Program-made: the position numbers and the translations under genes
Shown here: positions 19,889 to 30,039 of the stretch, piece after piece
Layout: every line of letters starts with the position of its first letter
Numbering within the stretch: position 1 is the stretch's first letter
The notes under the pieces: model-generated
Databases searched by the model: none
The model's input: only the letters and a program-made list of their open reading frames with translations
What the model was told of the DNA's origin: nothing
Source: Alphaproteobacteria bacterium
GTDB lineage: Bacteria; Pseudomonadota; Alphaproteobacteria; UBA7879
DNA length: 64,000 nucleotides
Direction of reading: 5' to 3'
Assembly (NCBI GenBank): GCA_002869105.1
Contig: PKTP01000007.1
Location: 230,055 to 294,054 of the forward strand

Positions 19889-20830
19889 CGTATAGGGGCT
19901 TTGATCCTGAATCTTCTGCATCATCGTTTCGAAATCAGTCTCCAGCTTTTCTGGCAGCATGATTTGGAGTTTGACAATTTGATCCCCTTTTCGCCCTTCC
20001 TTCTCAATGCCTTTGCCTTTCAAGCGCAATGATTGGCCCGACTGGCTGCCAGCGGTTATTTTCAAACTTAACTTACCATGAATGGTTGGCACGGTTACTT
20101 TTGCCCCCAACGCAGCTTCATAGATCGTCAGTGGCAAGTCCAATCGAATATCCAATTCATCCCGTGTGAAATAGGGATGAGAGGCAACCAAGATTTCAAT
20201 GATGGCATCTCCCGGCTGGCCCGCGCCGCCTCTGTGTCCCGGTTCGCCTTTGCCCTTAAGCCTCAGCTTGTCATGGTTTTTTGTACCGGCAGGAATTTTC
20301 AAGGATACAGGCTTGGGCCCACCAATATTGATTTGCTTAACGGTGCCTTGTGCCGCATCAATAAAACCAACTTTCAGCGTATACGTCCGGTCTGAGCCGC
20401 GTGCATGCGCTTCTTGCTGCGCTGATCGACCATAAGAGCGCCGACCGCCGCCCATGCCCCCACCAAAAATCGATGAAAAAATATCTTCTGTTGAAAAGCC
20501 GCTAGCGCCCCCGAAATCAAATCCTGCATCCGCAAAGGGATTGCCGCCTTGATGGCCAGAACCGCCGCCAAAGCCGCCAGCTCCTCCACCAAACGGATTT
20601 GTGGGATTGCCCTGATCATCGATTTGACCGGCATCATATTGGGCTCTTTTTTCTTTATCGGACAAAACATCATAAGCCGCGGTGAGCTCTTGAAACTTAG
20701 CGGCAACTTTTGGATCATTTGGGTTAACGTCTGGATGGTATTTTTTAGCCAGCCGACGATAAGCGGCTTTGATATCTTTATCCGAGGCCCCTTTTGAAAG
20801 CCCAAGGGTCTTGTATAAAGCATCAGACAT
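19871..20830 (-). CDS. Type II J-domain co-chaperone (CbpA/DnaJ-C family)
   Basis: A 319-residue protein from the ATG at 20830 (MSDALYKTLGLSKGASDKDI). The J domain holds the HPD motif (KKYHPDVN), then a glycine/phenylalanine-rich linker of about 60 residues (FGGGAGGFGGGSG), then the DnaJ C-terminal beta-sandwich region (LKIPAGTKNHDKLRLKGKG). The CxxCxGxG zinc repeats of true DnaJ are absent, so it is CbpA-like. It stimulates DnaK. The start is preceded by a GGAGG-like site and sits 20 bases after thyX, likely an operon with it. Confidence 0.92.
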   Translation of the reverse strand: MSDALYKTLGLSKGASDKDIKAAYRRLAKKYHPDVNPNDPKVAAKFQELTAAYDVLSDKEKRAQYDAGQIDDQGNPTNPFGGGAGGFGGGSGHQGGNPFADAGFDFGGASGFSTEDIFSSIFGGGMGGGRRSYGRSAQQEAHARGSDRTYTLKVGFIDAAQGTVKQINIGGPKPVSLKIPAGTKNHDKLRLKGKGEPGHRGGAGQPGDAIIEILVASHPYFTRDELDIRLDLPLTIYEAALGAKVTVPTIHGKLSLKITAGSQSGQSLRLKGKGIEKEGRKGDQIVKLQIMLPEKLETDFETMMQKIQDQSPYTPRRDF

Positions 20831-20850
20831 GATTTGCTGCCTCCTTATCC

Positions 20851-21780
20851 TTAAGCAAGACCAAGTTTGGCTTGAACCTCTTGCCACTCCCGGGCTGAAA
20901 GCCCCATGGCCAATGGATCAATCTCTTCCCCTTTCAGCATTTTTTGAATCACCTTCAGAGCCGTTGCCGAAAAGTATCCACCATTCATGCGATGCTCAAC
21001 AAAAGCCTCATAGCTTAAGGGCATCCATTTTTTCAACAGGTCCATCATCACATCTGCATAGACACGAATTTCATATTGTGCGTGGGAATCAGCGCGCAAA
21101 GAGAGGAAGTGCATCAAATTATGAAGGTTGGTTTTCCAGTACCACTGGGTATAGTAGCTCAAATTCAAATTCATTCGGGCCAATTCACGTGCGAGCCCTT
21201 TGTTCCCCTCTGTGATCATCTCACCCGTCTCACGATGGTTCAAAAGCTCTTCATACGTTTGATAAGACTGCTCAGCATCCCGCTTCAACAGATAAAGCGC
21301 TCGCTCTGCTTCAGCGCCTTCCAAAAGTTCTTCTCGTCCTTGTTTGTTAATGGTTGATTGCGCAGCCAGGTTGTCTTCGGTTGGCGTGTAAAACTCACGG
21401 TCCAAAATCGAATAACGGGCGGAATATTCATTAACACTGGCAGTCCGGTGCCGAATCCATTGGCGCGCCACAAAGATGGGGAGCTTGACATGAAACTTAA
21501 TTTCACACATCTCAAACGGGGTTGTGTGACGATGGCGCATCAGATAATTGATCAATCCTTGATCGGCACTTTTTTTCTTCGTCCCTTTTCCATAGGAAAC
21601 CCGCGCTGCCTGCACCACCGCTGCATCGTCGCCCATGTAATCCACGACCCGGATAAAGCCATGGCCCAGCACTGGAAAGGCTTGGCCCAAAACCGCTTCA
21701 AGCTCGGGGCTTGTCGCCCGTTTTGTTTGAGAAGTTTCTAATTCTGAGTGATCTGAGACGCTGTTTATCTGGGAAGTCAT
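20851..21780 (-). CDS. thyX: Flavin-dependent thymidylate synthase
   Basis: A 309-residue FAD-dependent enzyme that makes dTMP from dUMP. The diagnostic motif RHRxxS is seen at residues 110-115 (RHRTAS, followed by VNEYSARYS). [21 protein letters not shown] covers the flavin/substrate-binding helices. The start at 21780 gives [12 protein letters not shown]; 22 upstream codons are open but look like leader sequence. It replaces thyA, which is common in Rickettsiales and Holosporales relatives. Confidence 0.96.
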   Translation of the reverse strand: MTSQINSVSDHSELETSQTKRATSPELEAVLGQAFPVLGHGFIRVVDYMGDDAAVVQAARVSYGKGTKKKSADQGLINYLMRHRHTTPFEMCEIKFHVKLPIFVARQWIRHRTASVNEYSARYSILDREFYTPTEDNLAAQSTINKQGREELLEGAEAERALYLLKRDAEQSYQTYEELLNHRETGEMITEGNKGLARELARMNLNLSYYTQWYWKTNLHNLMHFLSLRADSHAQYEIRVYADVMMDLLKKWMPLSYEAFVEHRMNGGYFSATALKVIQKMLKGEEIDPLAMGLSAREWQEVQAKLGLA

Positions 21781-22146
21781 TTGTGTATTACCAACTATTG
21801 TGAATCGTTTTAAACTGAAAACCTTAATGCAAAAACTATACCACAATAGAAGACGCGTACAATACTCTAGTTATAAAATCTCAGAGCCAGCTCTCCAAAA
21901 ACTTCGGTCGTTAAGGGGGCAGCATCTCAGTTTTATCTTTGATCAATCGATCACTTGTGTGATGTTTAAACCTAGATTAAGCATTCATGGATCTTGTCCT
22001 AGATAGATATTGTCTCAAACGAAACGCATCATGAATTTTTGAAACGATCTGCTCAACAAGAAAAAGGCCAGCGTTTTATTTCTAAAAGCCGGCCTTTCTA
22101 TTTTGGCGCTGGGTCTTTCCCTTCTTAATTTCTAAACACCACTCAT
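21781..22146. other. 366-base region between thyX and the ankyrin gene
   Basis: It should hold the thyX promoter (read leftward from about 21850) and, at 22073-22097, the terminator of the ankyrin gene. I see no gene in it. Confidence 0.5.
22073..22097 (-). terminator. Rho-independent terminator of the ankyrin lipoprotein gene
   Basis: Arms AAAGGCC (22073-22079) and GGCCTTT (22091-22097) with an inner helix of GC plus TTTTA/TAAAA. On the minus strand the stem is followed by a T tract (CCTTTTTCTT). It lies about 50 bases after the ankyrin stop codon. Confidence 0.75.
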
Positions 22147-22827
22147 TTAAGATTTAATGAGCTTCTTAAGTTGGGGATATACCTCAGAGGTATAATGGAC
22201 ACAGGTCTTAATCCAATCATTTTGGTGAGCCTTTCTATCTATTTCTGGAACACCCAAATATCCCTCTAATTTAGCTTGGCATTTTTGTTTATTATCTTCC
22301 AAAATATGATCAGGGGTCTTAGAGTCACGACTCTTCCTACGTGTAGACATGCCTGCATTCAGCCCTACTTTAATTTTCTCGATAAAGAGAGGGGCTTCTG
22401 CATAGGTGGGTATTTTGCGCACCCAATAATTAAGGATCGGGTCTTGGTCAGCTCCGCTAATATCAGCGCCTCTTTTAATAAATTCCCGGGCCATTTTAGG
22501 TGTTCTGACGTAATAAAGGCCGGTTCTTCCAATCTGGTTATGCACATCAACAGAAGCGCCTTTATCTATCAAAAGCTCTAACATTTTAGGTGAGCGGGCT
22601 TCATGAATGGGGCAGCCGGGTTTTAATGGACAAAAAGAAACATCAATTGGATATAATCTAAGGATTTTCTTTGTACCTTCAAGATCATCCGCTTGAATCG
22701 CATTAATCAAATTCTCCATTTCACTATAAGTGAATACTTTCGGCTGGTCTTGATTTTGATTTGAGCATCCTGTCAGAATCAGAAAAGCACCTATTAAGCA
22801 GGTATAAATCATCTTATCGAATTTCAT
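22147..22827 (-). CDS. Ankyrin-repeat lipoprotein
   Basis: A 226-residue protein with a lipoprotein signal (LIGAFLILTGC, Cys21). About four degenerate ankyrin units follow: one around ENLINAIQADDLEGTKKIL, then PIHEARSPKMLELLIDKGAS, VHNQIGRTGLYYVRTPKMARE and FIKRGADISG. The rest is charged and unrelated to anything I know. Ankyrin proteins mediate protein binding; a surface or periplasmic anchor is implied. A related, broken gene lies at 23611-24292. The islet between them is AT-rich and looks acquired or fast-evolving. Function unknown. Confidence 0.78.
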   Translation of the reverse strand: MKFDKMIYTCLIGAFLILTGCSNQNQDQPKVFTYSEMENLINAIQADDLEGTKKILRLYPIDVSFCPLKPGCPIHEARSPKMLELLIDKGASVDVHNQIGRTGLYYVRTPKMAREFIKRGADISGADQDPILNYWVRKIPTYAEAPLFIEKIKVGLNAGMSTRRKSRDSKTPDHILEDNKQKCQAKLEGYLGVPEIDRKAHQNDWIKTCVHYTSEVYPQLKKLIKS

Positions 22828-23055
22828 AGTAGCCTCTTTTAAGTTGTTTATATGTTAATTATATATTCATACATCCTTAAATATCTAGTTATAAATTCAT
22901 CCTTGTTGTGGCCCCTCTTTTTTATTTCCCTTCATAGTATCGGGTCAGCGTTTATCTCTTTGTAAGTGGTTTGCGCTCCTCATCCCTGATTTGACTTTTA
23001 TAAATTTTTGATCCATCATAACTTGTGGTTTAATCATTACTGGGAGACTTCTTAA

Positions 23056-23421
23056 ATGTTATCTAACAAAACCTTTAACTTACTTAATGCAAAACGAATC
23101 TTAAAAGTTACCAGCTTCTTATTGATTCTGCTAGGGACACACACCAATGTACAAGGAAAGAAGGTATATTGGGGAACTATGAAGTCGTGTATAGTCAATG
23201 AATATATGGAGGACTGCTGGCTTACAAGTACGAGTCACTGTCACCATGCCTGTGGAGCGAGTGGTACTAAATTTAGCAGCTATGAAAGTTGTCGCCATCA
23301 ATGTGACCGGTGCAAAGAAAAAGGGGGTGTTTATTTTGGCAAAAGGGTCCTTTTATCAAAAGATTCTACGTCAAAATCAGTATGTCTAAATAAACATAAG
23401 TATCCGTTGGATCAATATTGA
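23056..23421 (+). CDS. Small cysteine-rich secreted protein of unknown function
   Basis: A 121-residue protein with a good ribosome site (GGGAG nine bases before the ATG). A hydrophobic stretch (about residues 16-30, VTSFLLILLGTH) and a following NVQG cut site suggest secretion. The mature part has eight cysteines in a compact pattern: KSC, DCW, HCHHAC, SCRHQCDRC and a final VCL. Even cysteine number and export suggest a disulfide-bonded domain. I know no family for it. It sits between two ankyrin genes, and a decayed partial copy follows at 23455-23514. Confidence 0.6.
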   Translation: MLSNKTFNLLNAKRILKVTSFLLILLGTHTNVQGKKVYWGTMKSCIVNEYMEDCWLTSTSHCHHACGASGTKFSSYESCRHQCDRCKEKGGVYFGKRVLLSKDSTSKSVCLNKHKYPLDQY

Positions 23422-23454
23422 TAATGATGGTTAATAAAATGTTGGTTTATGAGT

Positions 23455-23514
23455 ATGGGGTAGTGTCACCATGCATGTAAATCGAATGACGGTAAATTTA
23501 GTAACCATGAAAAT
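23455..23514 (+). pseudogene. Decayed partial copy of the cysteine-rich gene
   Basis: After a stop codon (23461-23463), the frame reads CHHACKSNDGKFSNHEN, matching CHHACGASGTKFSSYES of the intact gene at about 23242-23292. The DNA match is clear too (TGTCACCATGC and TAAATTTAG are shared at matching offsets). No start or signal peptide remains. It is a fragment of a former tandem duplicate. Confidence 0.7.
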
Positions 23515-23610
23515 AGACCTTTAAACTACTCACTCTCAATAGTTTGGGCGCTGTACCGGATAATTTCCCAAAAGATCTTGAATCAGTTTGTGGCTTTAAT
23601 CCACCTCGTT

Positions 23611-24292
23611 CTACTTATACGTGTTGGGTTTCAATAATTTTTCAAGACCTGGGAAATAATCAGCCATAAAAATTTTAGCATCCCTAAGGTTTATTATTTC
23701 ATGTTGTTTTAATGCCTTGGGGTTTTTGTGGCTATAACGCTCTATATATCGATGAGCTCTTCTTTTAAGATGCAACAAACGCCCGTAAGGCGTTTCTCCA
23801 AAATCATCTTTTTGATTCAGATCAGCGCCTTGTTCAATTAAATACTTAATAAGCTCTAGATTAGGGGAAAAATTCCAACTATTCCGGACCATTCGGTGCA
23901 GTACAGGCTCTCTCCCTTCATAATTTGGGGTTACTTTTGCTCCCTTACTCACAAAATATTTTGCTATTTCAACGCTTGTGAGAGGCATCGAAAGAACTGA
24001 ATTTTTTTTAGGCCCGATGTCATTTAACTTCACACCATTTTCAACCATCAAATCGATCATTTCTGGTGTTTTTGCGTGCCTAATTGGATACCCAAATTAT
24101 TATTATGGTAACTGTTCAAATCACCCCCCCCCCCTTATCTACAACATCTTTGATAAACTCTAGATCATTATCATTGACTGCTACAATAACATCACACGCT
24201 GAAATGTCTTTAGAGGGAATATTTTTAGCATCAGTTTCAAAAAGTGCCACGGTAACTAAAAAACACAGGAGGATTTTTCTAAAATCTTTCAT
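23611..24292 (-). pseudogene. Ankyrin-repeat protein, frameshifted
   Basis: The ATG at 24292 opens a secreted N-terminus (MKDFRKILLCFLVTVALFET), followed by an ankyrin unit (VIVAVNDNDLEFIKDVVDKG). The frame then fails at a run of 11 G on this strand (24124-24134). About 25 bases further a second shift (near 24098) leads into PIRHAKTPEMIDLMVENGVK, after which 149 codons stay open to 23611 with two to three more ankyrin units and a charged tail. It is clearly paralogous to the intact gene at 22147-22827. If the G tract varies in length, the gene could in principle switch, but the second lesion argues for decay. Confidence 0.75.
24124..24134. repeat. Homopolymer run of 11 C (plus strand)
   Basis: Eleven consecutive C residues lie inside the ankyrin coding region at 23611-24292. 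Such runs are slippage-prone both in cells and in sequencing. Confidence 0.9.
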
Positions 24293-24432
24293 AATTTTTT
24301 TTTCATATACGTTTTTTAAAAAAAATTAACAATAAATCACGCGCTTTAATATATCACCGTCAAAGGTTATTTTCGGAATGTTTTCTATGATGCCATATAT
24401 TCTTAATGCCGAGGATACCTTAGTTCATCCTC

Positions 24433-24465
24433 AAAAAAAAACCCGCCCCAATTTGAGGCAGGTTT
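24433..24465 (-). terminator. Rho-independent terminator of groESL
   Basis: A hairpin with arms AAACCCGCC (24439-24447) and GGCAGGTTT (24457-24465), one internal mismatch, followed on the minus strand by nine T residues (24433-24441). It is about 40 bases after the groEL stop. Confidence 0.82.
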
Positions 24466-24503
24466 TTAGTGATAACAACTCGAGTGAGAGCTGACGACGG
24501 GGA

Positions 24504-26174
<1,671 letters not shown>

Positions 26175-26181
26175 TTATAGA

Positions 26182-26469
26182 TTATTGAACGATTCCGAAA
26201 ATGTCGGATTCTTTCATGATGAGTAGATCTTCATCACCGATTTTCACGTCTGTGCCAGACCATTTAACAAAGATAACTTTATCTCCTTTTTTAACGGTTA
26301 ACTGGACGAGCTTACCGTTTTCGTCACGGCTTCCCTCACCAACGGCAATCACTTCACCTTCGATTGGTTTTTCTTTAGCTGTATCAGGGATAATGATACC
26401 ACCTGATGTTTTAGATTCCTGTTCTACGCGGCGAACAAGAACGCGATCATGTAGGGGTTTAAAATTCAT
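26182..26469 (-). CDS. groES: Co-chaperonin GroES
   Basis: A 95-residue lid protein of the chaperonin: [18 protein letters not shown] start, the mobile loop [15 protein letters not shown] and the C-terminal [15 protein letters not shown]. Length is standard. It is the first gene of the groESL operon and has a complete promoter and operator 30-90 bases upstream. Confidence 0.99.
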   Translation of the reverse strand: MNFKPLHDRVLVRRVEQESKTSGGIIIPDTAKEKPIEGEVIAVGEGSRDENGKLVQLTVKKGDKVIFVKWSGTDVKIGDEDLLIMKESDIFGIVQ

Positions 26470-26500
26470 TTTGACCTCGTTGTTATTAGATTTTTGATGT

Positions 26501-26527
26501 TTAGCACTTGATGTGCCAGTGTGCTAA
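26501..26527. promoter_or_regulatory. CIRCE operator (HrcA binding site) of groESL
   Basis: TTAGCACTT (26501-26509), a 9-base spacer and GTGTGCTAA (26519-26527) match the canonical CIRCE inverted repeat TTAGCACTC-N9-GAGTGCTAA with two substitutions, one in each arm. It lies immediately downstream of the -10 box, where HrcA would block initiation. It predicts that the genome encodes HrcA, which is not in this window. Confidence 0.88.
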
Positions 26528-26529
26528 CA

Positions 26530-26558
26530 TGTATATCTGCAAGGTGCCAACATGTCAA
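26530..26558 (-). promoter_or_regulatory. Sigma70 promoter of groESL
   Basis: On the minus strand TTGACA (complement of 26553-26558) and TATACA (complement of 26530-26535) are spaced by exactly 17 bases. Transcription would start at the edge of the CIRCE element, giving a leader of about 55 bases before groES. The -35 is a perfect consensus. Confidence 0.82.
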
Positions 26559-27799
26559 GAAGAAGCTGTTGAAAAATTTCTGCTAAAGCACGTAATGGTT
26601 ATGAAATAACACACCGCGAGTAGCACAGGATATGACAGCGTCAAAAGCGCACTTTGTGAATACTCATGTAATAAGGATCCAATTAAGGGGGCCGTTCCAG
26701 CCAAAGCCGTACTTCCCACCGCATGGCCAATGGAGATCACCCGAAAACGATCCCGGACAGTGGTCCGCTCCATCATAAGGGGCATAATCGGCCCCACCAT
26801 ACCAAAAGTCAACACACCAAGGATACCAAATAAGAAAAGGGGATAATGATTATGAGCGGCGCAGTAAACCATAATGGCGATACAAATCACTAAACCAAAT
26901 AAAAAAACCTTAATAATTGTAACTTTATCAATCTTATCAGCACAATATCCCAACGCTAACGTCACAGAGGCATACCCAAAAAGATAGGCATTGCTGATTT
27001 TCACCCCTTGTTTTTGATCAATAATTTCAAGAATATCCGCTAGATAACCATTTATAAAAACAGCCAGATAATAATAGATCGCGCCATTTAAACCCGCGAA
27101 AATAGCCATATAAATAATCAGTGTTTTATTTTTTTGAATGCAATCCCAAGTCGACAGCGCTTCACCATCCTGCAGAGCATGCGCAAAGTCTGGTGTTTCA
27201 TCCATTGATAATCTCAGAAGAAGAATACCTAGGCTTAACACACCTCCCATAATGAAAAGCCATTGCCATGAAAATCCAAAGTCTAAAACAGAACCAGCCA
27301 AATAAGAGGCCATGAAAATCCCACCAGAACAGGATAAACTGGAAAAGCCATTGGCAAGAGAATATTTACGTTCTCCCCAATGTTCCATGGCAAACACACG
27401 AACCCCATCTCCCTCTGCACTAATACAGGCTCCTTGAAGCGTTCGTGCAAAAATAAGTAAAGCCGTTGCTTGCCAGCCAATCTCTGCATAAGAGGGCTAA
27501 AACCCAATCAACAATGTTGACAACAACATCCTCAAGATGCTGATGAAGAGGACTTTTTTCCGCCCATACAAATCCCCTATTTTTGACAAAAATATAGATC
27601 CGACGGGTTTGGCAGCAAACCCCATAAAGAAAACACCGAAAACACGAATAAAGGCCAAAGTCTTATTATGGGCAGATGCGGGGAAAAAATGAGTGTTGAT
27701 TTCTGTCGCTAGAAAAGCGTAAAGCGTATAGTCGTAGTACTCAATAAAGTTCCCAGCAAGGGATGCAAAAGTTGATCTTAGTTTTTTGATAACGCGACC
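26555..27799 (-). pseudogene. MFS transporter (ProP/MHS-type), interrupted by an amber codon
   Basis: The upstream part reads GNFIEYYDYTLYAFLATEIN, then VFFMGFAAKPVGS and GRKKVLFISI, typical of the metabolite:H+ symporter family that includes ProP. A TAG at 27497-27499 interrupts the frame in the first half. Beyond it the frame continues in phase as EIGWQATALLIFARTLQGACI. The downstream 280 codons hold the remaining helices. No normal start codon is seen in the open frame before the upstream stop at 27800-27802. Members of this family import osmolytes, dicarboxylates or betaine. Its 3' end overlaps the groESL promoter. Confidence 0.85.
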
Positions 27800-27865
27800 C
27801 TATCAAGATAACACAATCAAATTACTATATTTTTTGAAGCTAAGACAAGGAAACATTTTTTAAAT

Positions 27866-27941
27866 TGGCTCCCCGGGCCGGACTCGAACCAGCGACCCAG
27901 TGGTTAACAGCCACTTGCTCTACCAACTGAGCTACCGTGGA
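27866..27941 (-). tRNA. tRNA-Asn(GTT)
   Basis: A 76-base cloverleaf on the minus strand including an encoded CCA. The anticodon loop is CTGTTAA in stem AGTGG/CCACT, and the T arm is GCTGG-TTCGAGT-CCGGC. Acceptor arms TCCACGG and CCGGGGA pair except at the fourth position (A opposite G). All other arms are regular. Confidence 0.95.
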
Positions 27942-28014
27942 CCATTTATACTCATGTGTTTAACAAAGTTATTTTAAAAAATAAAGTACATAAATGCGAT
28001 ATGCATAAGAAAAG

Positions 28015-28088
28015 TGGAGGCCGGAACCGGAATCGAACCGGTCTACGAGGATTTGCAGTCCTCTGCATAACCACTCTGCCATCCGGCC
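28015..28088 (-). tRNA. tRNA-Cys(GCA)
   Basis: A 74-base tRNA including an encoded CCA. The anticodon loop is CTGCAAA within GAGGA/TCCTC, and the acceptor is GGCCGGA/TCCGGCC, perfectly paired. It lies 73 bases upstream of tRNA-Asn on the same strand. Confidence 0.96.
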
Positions 28089-28149
28089 TCATACCCACTT
28101 ACCTACCCTATGGCTATCAATCAGGTCAAGTTTTTGTTAGAGTGCTCTC

Positions 28150-28467
28150 ATGAATATATTAGAAATCACCCCCGACGAGCTTCAGCCTCTTTTAGAAAAA
28201 GGGTCTGTATGCCTTGTGGATGTCAGAGAACCTTGGGAAGTTGAAATGTGCTCGATAGAACCGTCCCTTAAAATTCCCCTTGGGCAACTCCCTGACAGGG
28301 CTTCTGAATTAGCTGAAAAATCTCCCCTCATATTTTATTGTCATCATGGCGTGCGTAGCCTGAAGGCTGTTCAAATACTTGCATCGGCAGATATTCCGGC
28401 AAAAAGCTTAAAAGGAGGGATTGATCTTTGGTCAGAAGTGATTGACCCTACGTGCCCAAAGTACTAA
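28150..28467 (+). CDS. Single-domain rhodanese-like protein
   Basis: A 105-residue rhodanese domain with the conserved VDVREPWEVEMCSI start and the active-site loop CHHGVRS, catalytic Cys64. It is closest in form to the GlpE or thiamine/MoeB-linked single-domain rhodaneses that carry persulfide sulfur. It begins about 60 bases after tRNA-Cys on the other strand. Substrate unknown. Confidence 0.88.
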   Translation: MNILEITPDELQPLLEKGSVCLVDVREPWEVEMCSIEPSLKIPLGQLPDRASELAEKSPLIFYCHHGVRSLKAVQILASADIPAKSLKGGIDLWSEVIDPTCPKY

Positions 28468-28488
28468 GAATAAATAAAGATAAACACC

Positions 28489-30039
28489 ATGAATCAACAA
28501 AACACAGACAACCAAATGTTCAAAAAAAATCACTTTCTCTCATTACTGCTCTGCTTCCTTGCCATTCCTGTTTTGGGTGATGACAAACAAGTCGCAGACA
28601 AACCACAACAAAACAAGAAGCCTGAACTTTTATCACACAGTCTTCAAAGCGCCTTCAAAAACGCCTTAACGCTTCCACTCGCCGATACGCAAAGAGAAAT
28701 TGCCAAAGAAGCCCTCATACAAGCCAAAGCAGCGCGATGGCCGACCATCAACATCGTTGCCAATGGCACCGGCGCTGTTAACGATACCAAGTCGGTGAGA
28801 AGGAGGCAGGTTAATGGGCGTGATCCAACGAAAAATAGAGTTCCACAAACCTCTGCTTCAACCACTCTTGAGATCACCCAAAACCTCTACACAGGGGGGG
28901 CTATTGACGGCAGAATTGAAGCAGCACAACTCACTGATATCCTTCAAAACAATAACTATCTAGAAGCTGAAAATAGTTTTGTACTTGAAGTCATCACATC
29001 CTTACTGAACATTTTAGAAGCGCGCGGCCTTTTAAAGGTTGCCTTAAGAAAGAAAGAACTTCTTGAAAAACGTGCCGATGATATGCAAATTCGAGCCGAC
29101 TATGGCCTTGAAAGCATTACATCTCTGGAATCAACCAAGGCGGAGGCAGAACAGGCAAAAGCCGAATATAATGCCCAGAAAACCGCGGTAGATGTTGCTG
29201 AAAAAACCTACGAAATTTTAACTGGCTCTGAGCTTGATGAAGGAGAAATCGACATCCCCACGCCTGACCTGCCAGAATCTTTTGACCTTATTCAAGAAAT
29301 GGCCTTTGCCAACAGCTATGAAACCAAAGCCAAAACATTGGGCGTTGAAATCGCTGAACAAGAAGCCGCTGCATCCGAATCCGTTATTTATCCTCAATTG
29401 TCCTTAACGGCATCTGGAGGTCGAAACTGGAGCGCCGCCAATGGGTCAACGACTCCTGGAAAAGTTGATTGGAGCCGTCAAGACAATGCATCCGTTACCC
29501 TTAAATTAACAGTTCCCCTCGATTACACCGGCGCTAAACATGCTCAGGTTCGTGAAAAAAGAACAGCCCATGCACAAAAGCGCCTTGATGAGCTTAACTT
29601 CAGACGTCAGTTTATTTTAAAACTTTTTCAAACATGGAAAAACTATAAAACTTCCCTCAGTAACAATGAAAAGTATCTGGCTCAAATCAAAGCAGCCGAT
29701 CTATCTCTCGAGGCCGTCCAAGAACAATACAACGCAGGGACAATGAAATATCTTGATGTCCTCGAAGCGATCTCAAGGGCTGCTCAGTCAAACAATGCTT
29801 ACATCAGAAATAAAAAAGCAGCCCTGTTGAGCGGCTACGAATTGCTTAAGAGAATGGGAACATTGACAACACATCTCAAAAAAGATGCTGAAAAAGAACA
29901 ATTGAGTCATTCACAAGAAAGCCCATACTGGGACACTTCTCCCCGTCAGTATGCTGCTTTTGGTTGGAAAAATGATCCGGTTTTGTCTAAGATTAATTTT
30001 GAAAAACCCACCACAGAAAAAAAGAAAATCAATGAGTAA
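28489..30039 (+). CDS. tolC: TolC-family outer-membrane efflux protein
   Basis: A 516-residue exported protein. Residues 1-31 hold a signal peptide (NHFLSLLLCFLAIPVLGDD, possible alternative ATG at 28516). Two TolC repeats follow, with long coiled helices: LQSAFKNALTLPLADTQ, TSASTTLEITQNLYTGG, then LKLTVPLDYTGAK and the YNAGTMKYLDVLEAISRAAQ end of the second repeat. It would form the outer-membrane tunnel for type I secretion or RND pumps. The RND pair at 42-46 kb lacks its own outer component and may use it. In many alphaproteobacteria the next gene is popZ, as here. Confidence 0.93.
   Translation: MNQQNTDNQMFKKNHFLSLLLCFLAIPVLGDDKQVADKPQQNKKPELLSHSLQSAFKNALTLPLADTQREIAKEALIQAKAARWPTINIVANGTGAVNDTKSVRRRQVNGRDPTKNRVPQTSASTTLEITQNLYTGGAIDGRIEAAQLTDILQNNNYLEAENSFVLEVITSLLNILEARGLLKVALRKKELLEKRADDMQIRADYGLESITSLESTKAEAEQAKAEYNAQKTAVDVAEKTYEILTGSELDEGEIDIPTPDLPESFDLIQEMAFANSYETKAKTLGVEIAEQEAAASESVIYPQLSLTASGGRNWSAANGSTTPGKVDWSRQDNASVTLKLTVPLDYTGAKHAQVREKRTAHAQKRLDELNFRRQFILKLFQTWKNYKTSLSNNEKYLAQIKAADLSLEAVQEQYNAGTMKYLDVLEAISRAAQSNNAYIRNKKAALLSGYELLKRMGTLTTHLKKDAEKEQLSHSQESPYWDTSPRQYAAFGWKNDPVLSKINFEKPTTEKKKINE

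Noticed and set aside
22147..24292. Islet as an integrated mobile element
   Set aside because: No integrase, transposase, direct repeats or flanking tRNA are visible; only composition suggests transfer.
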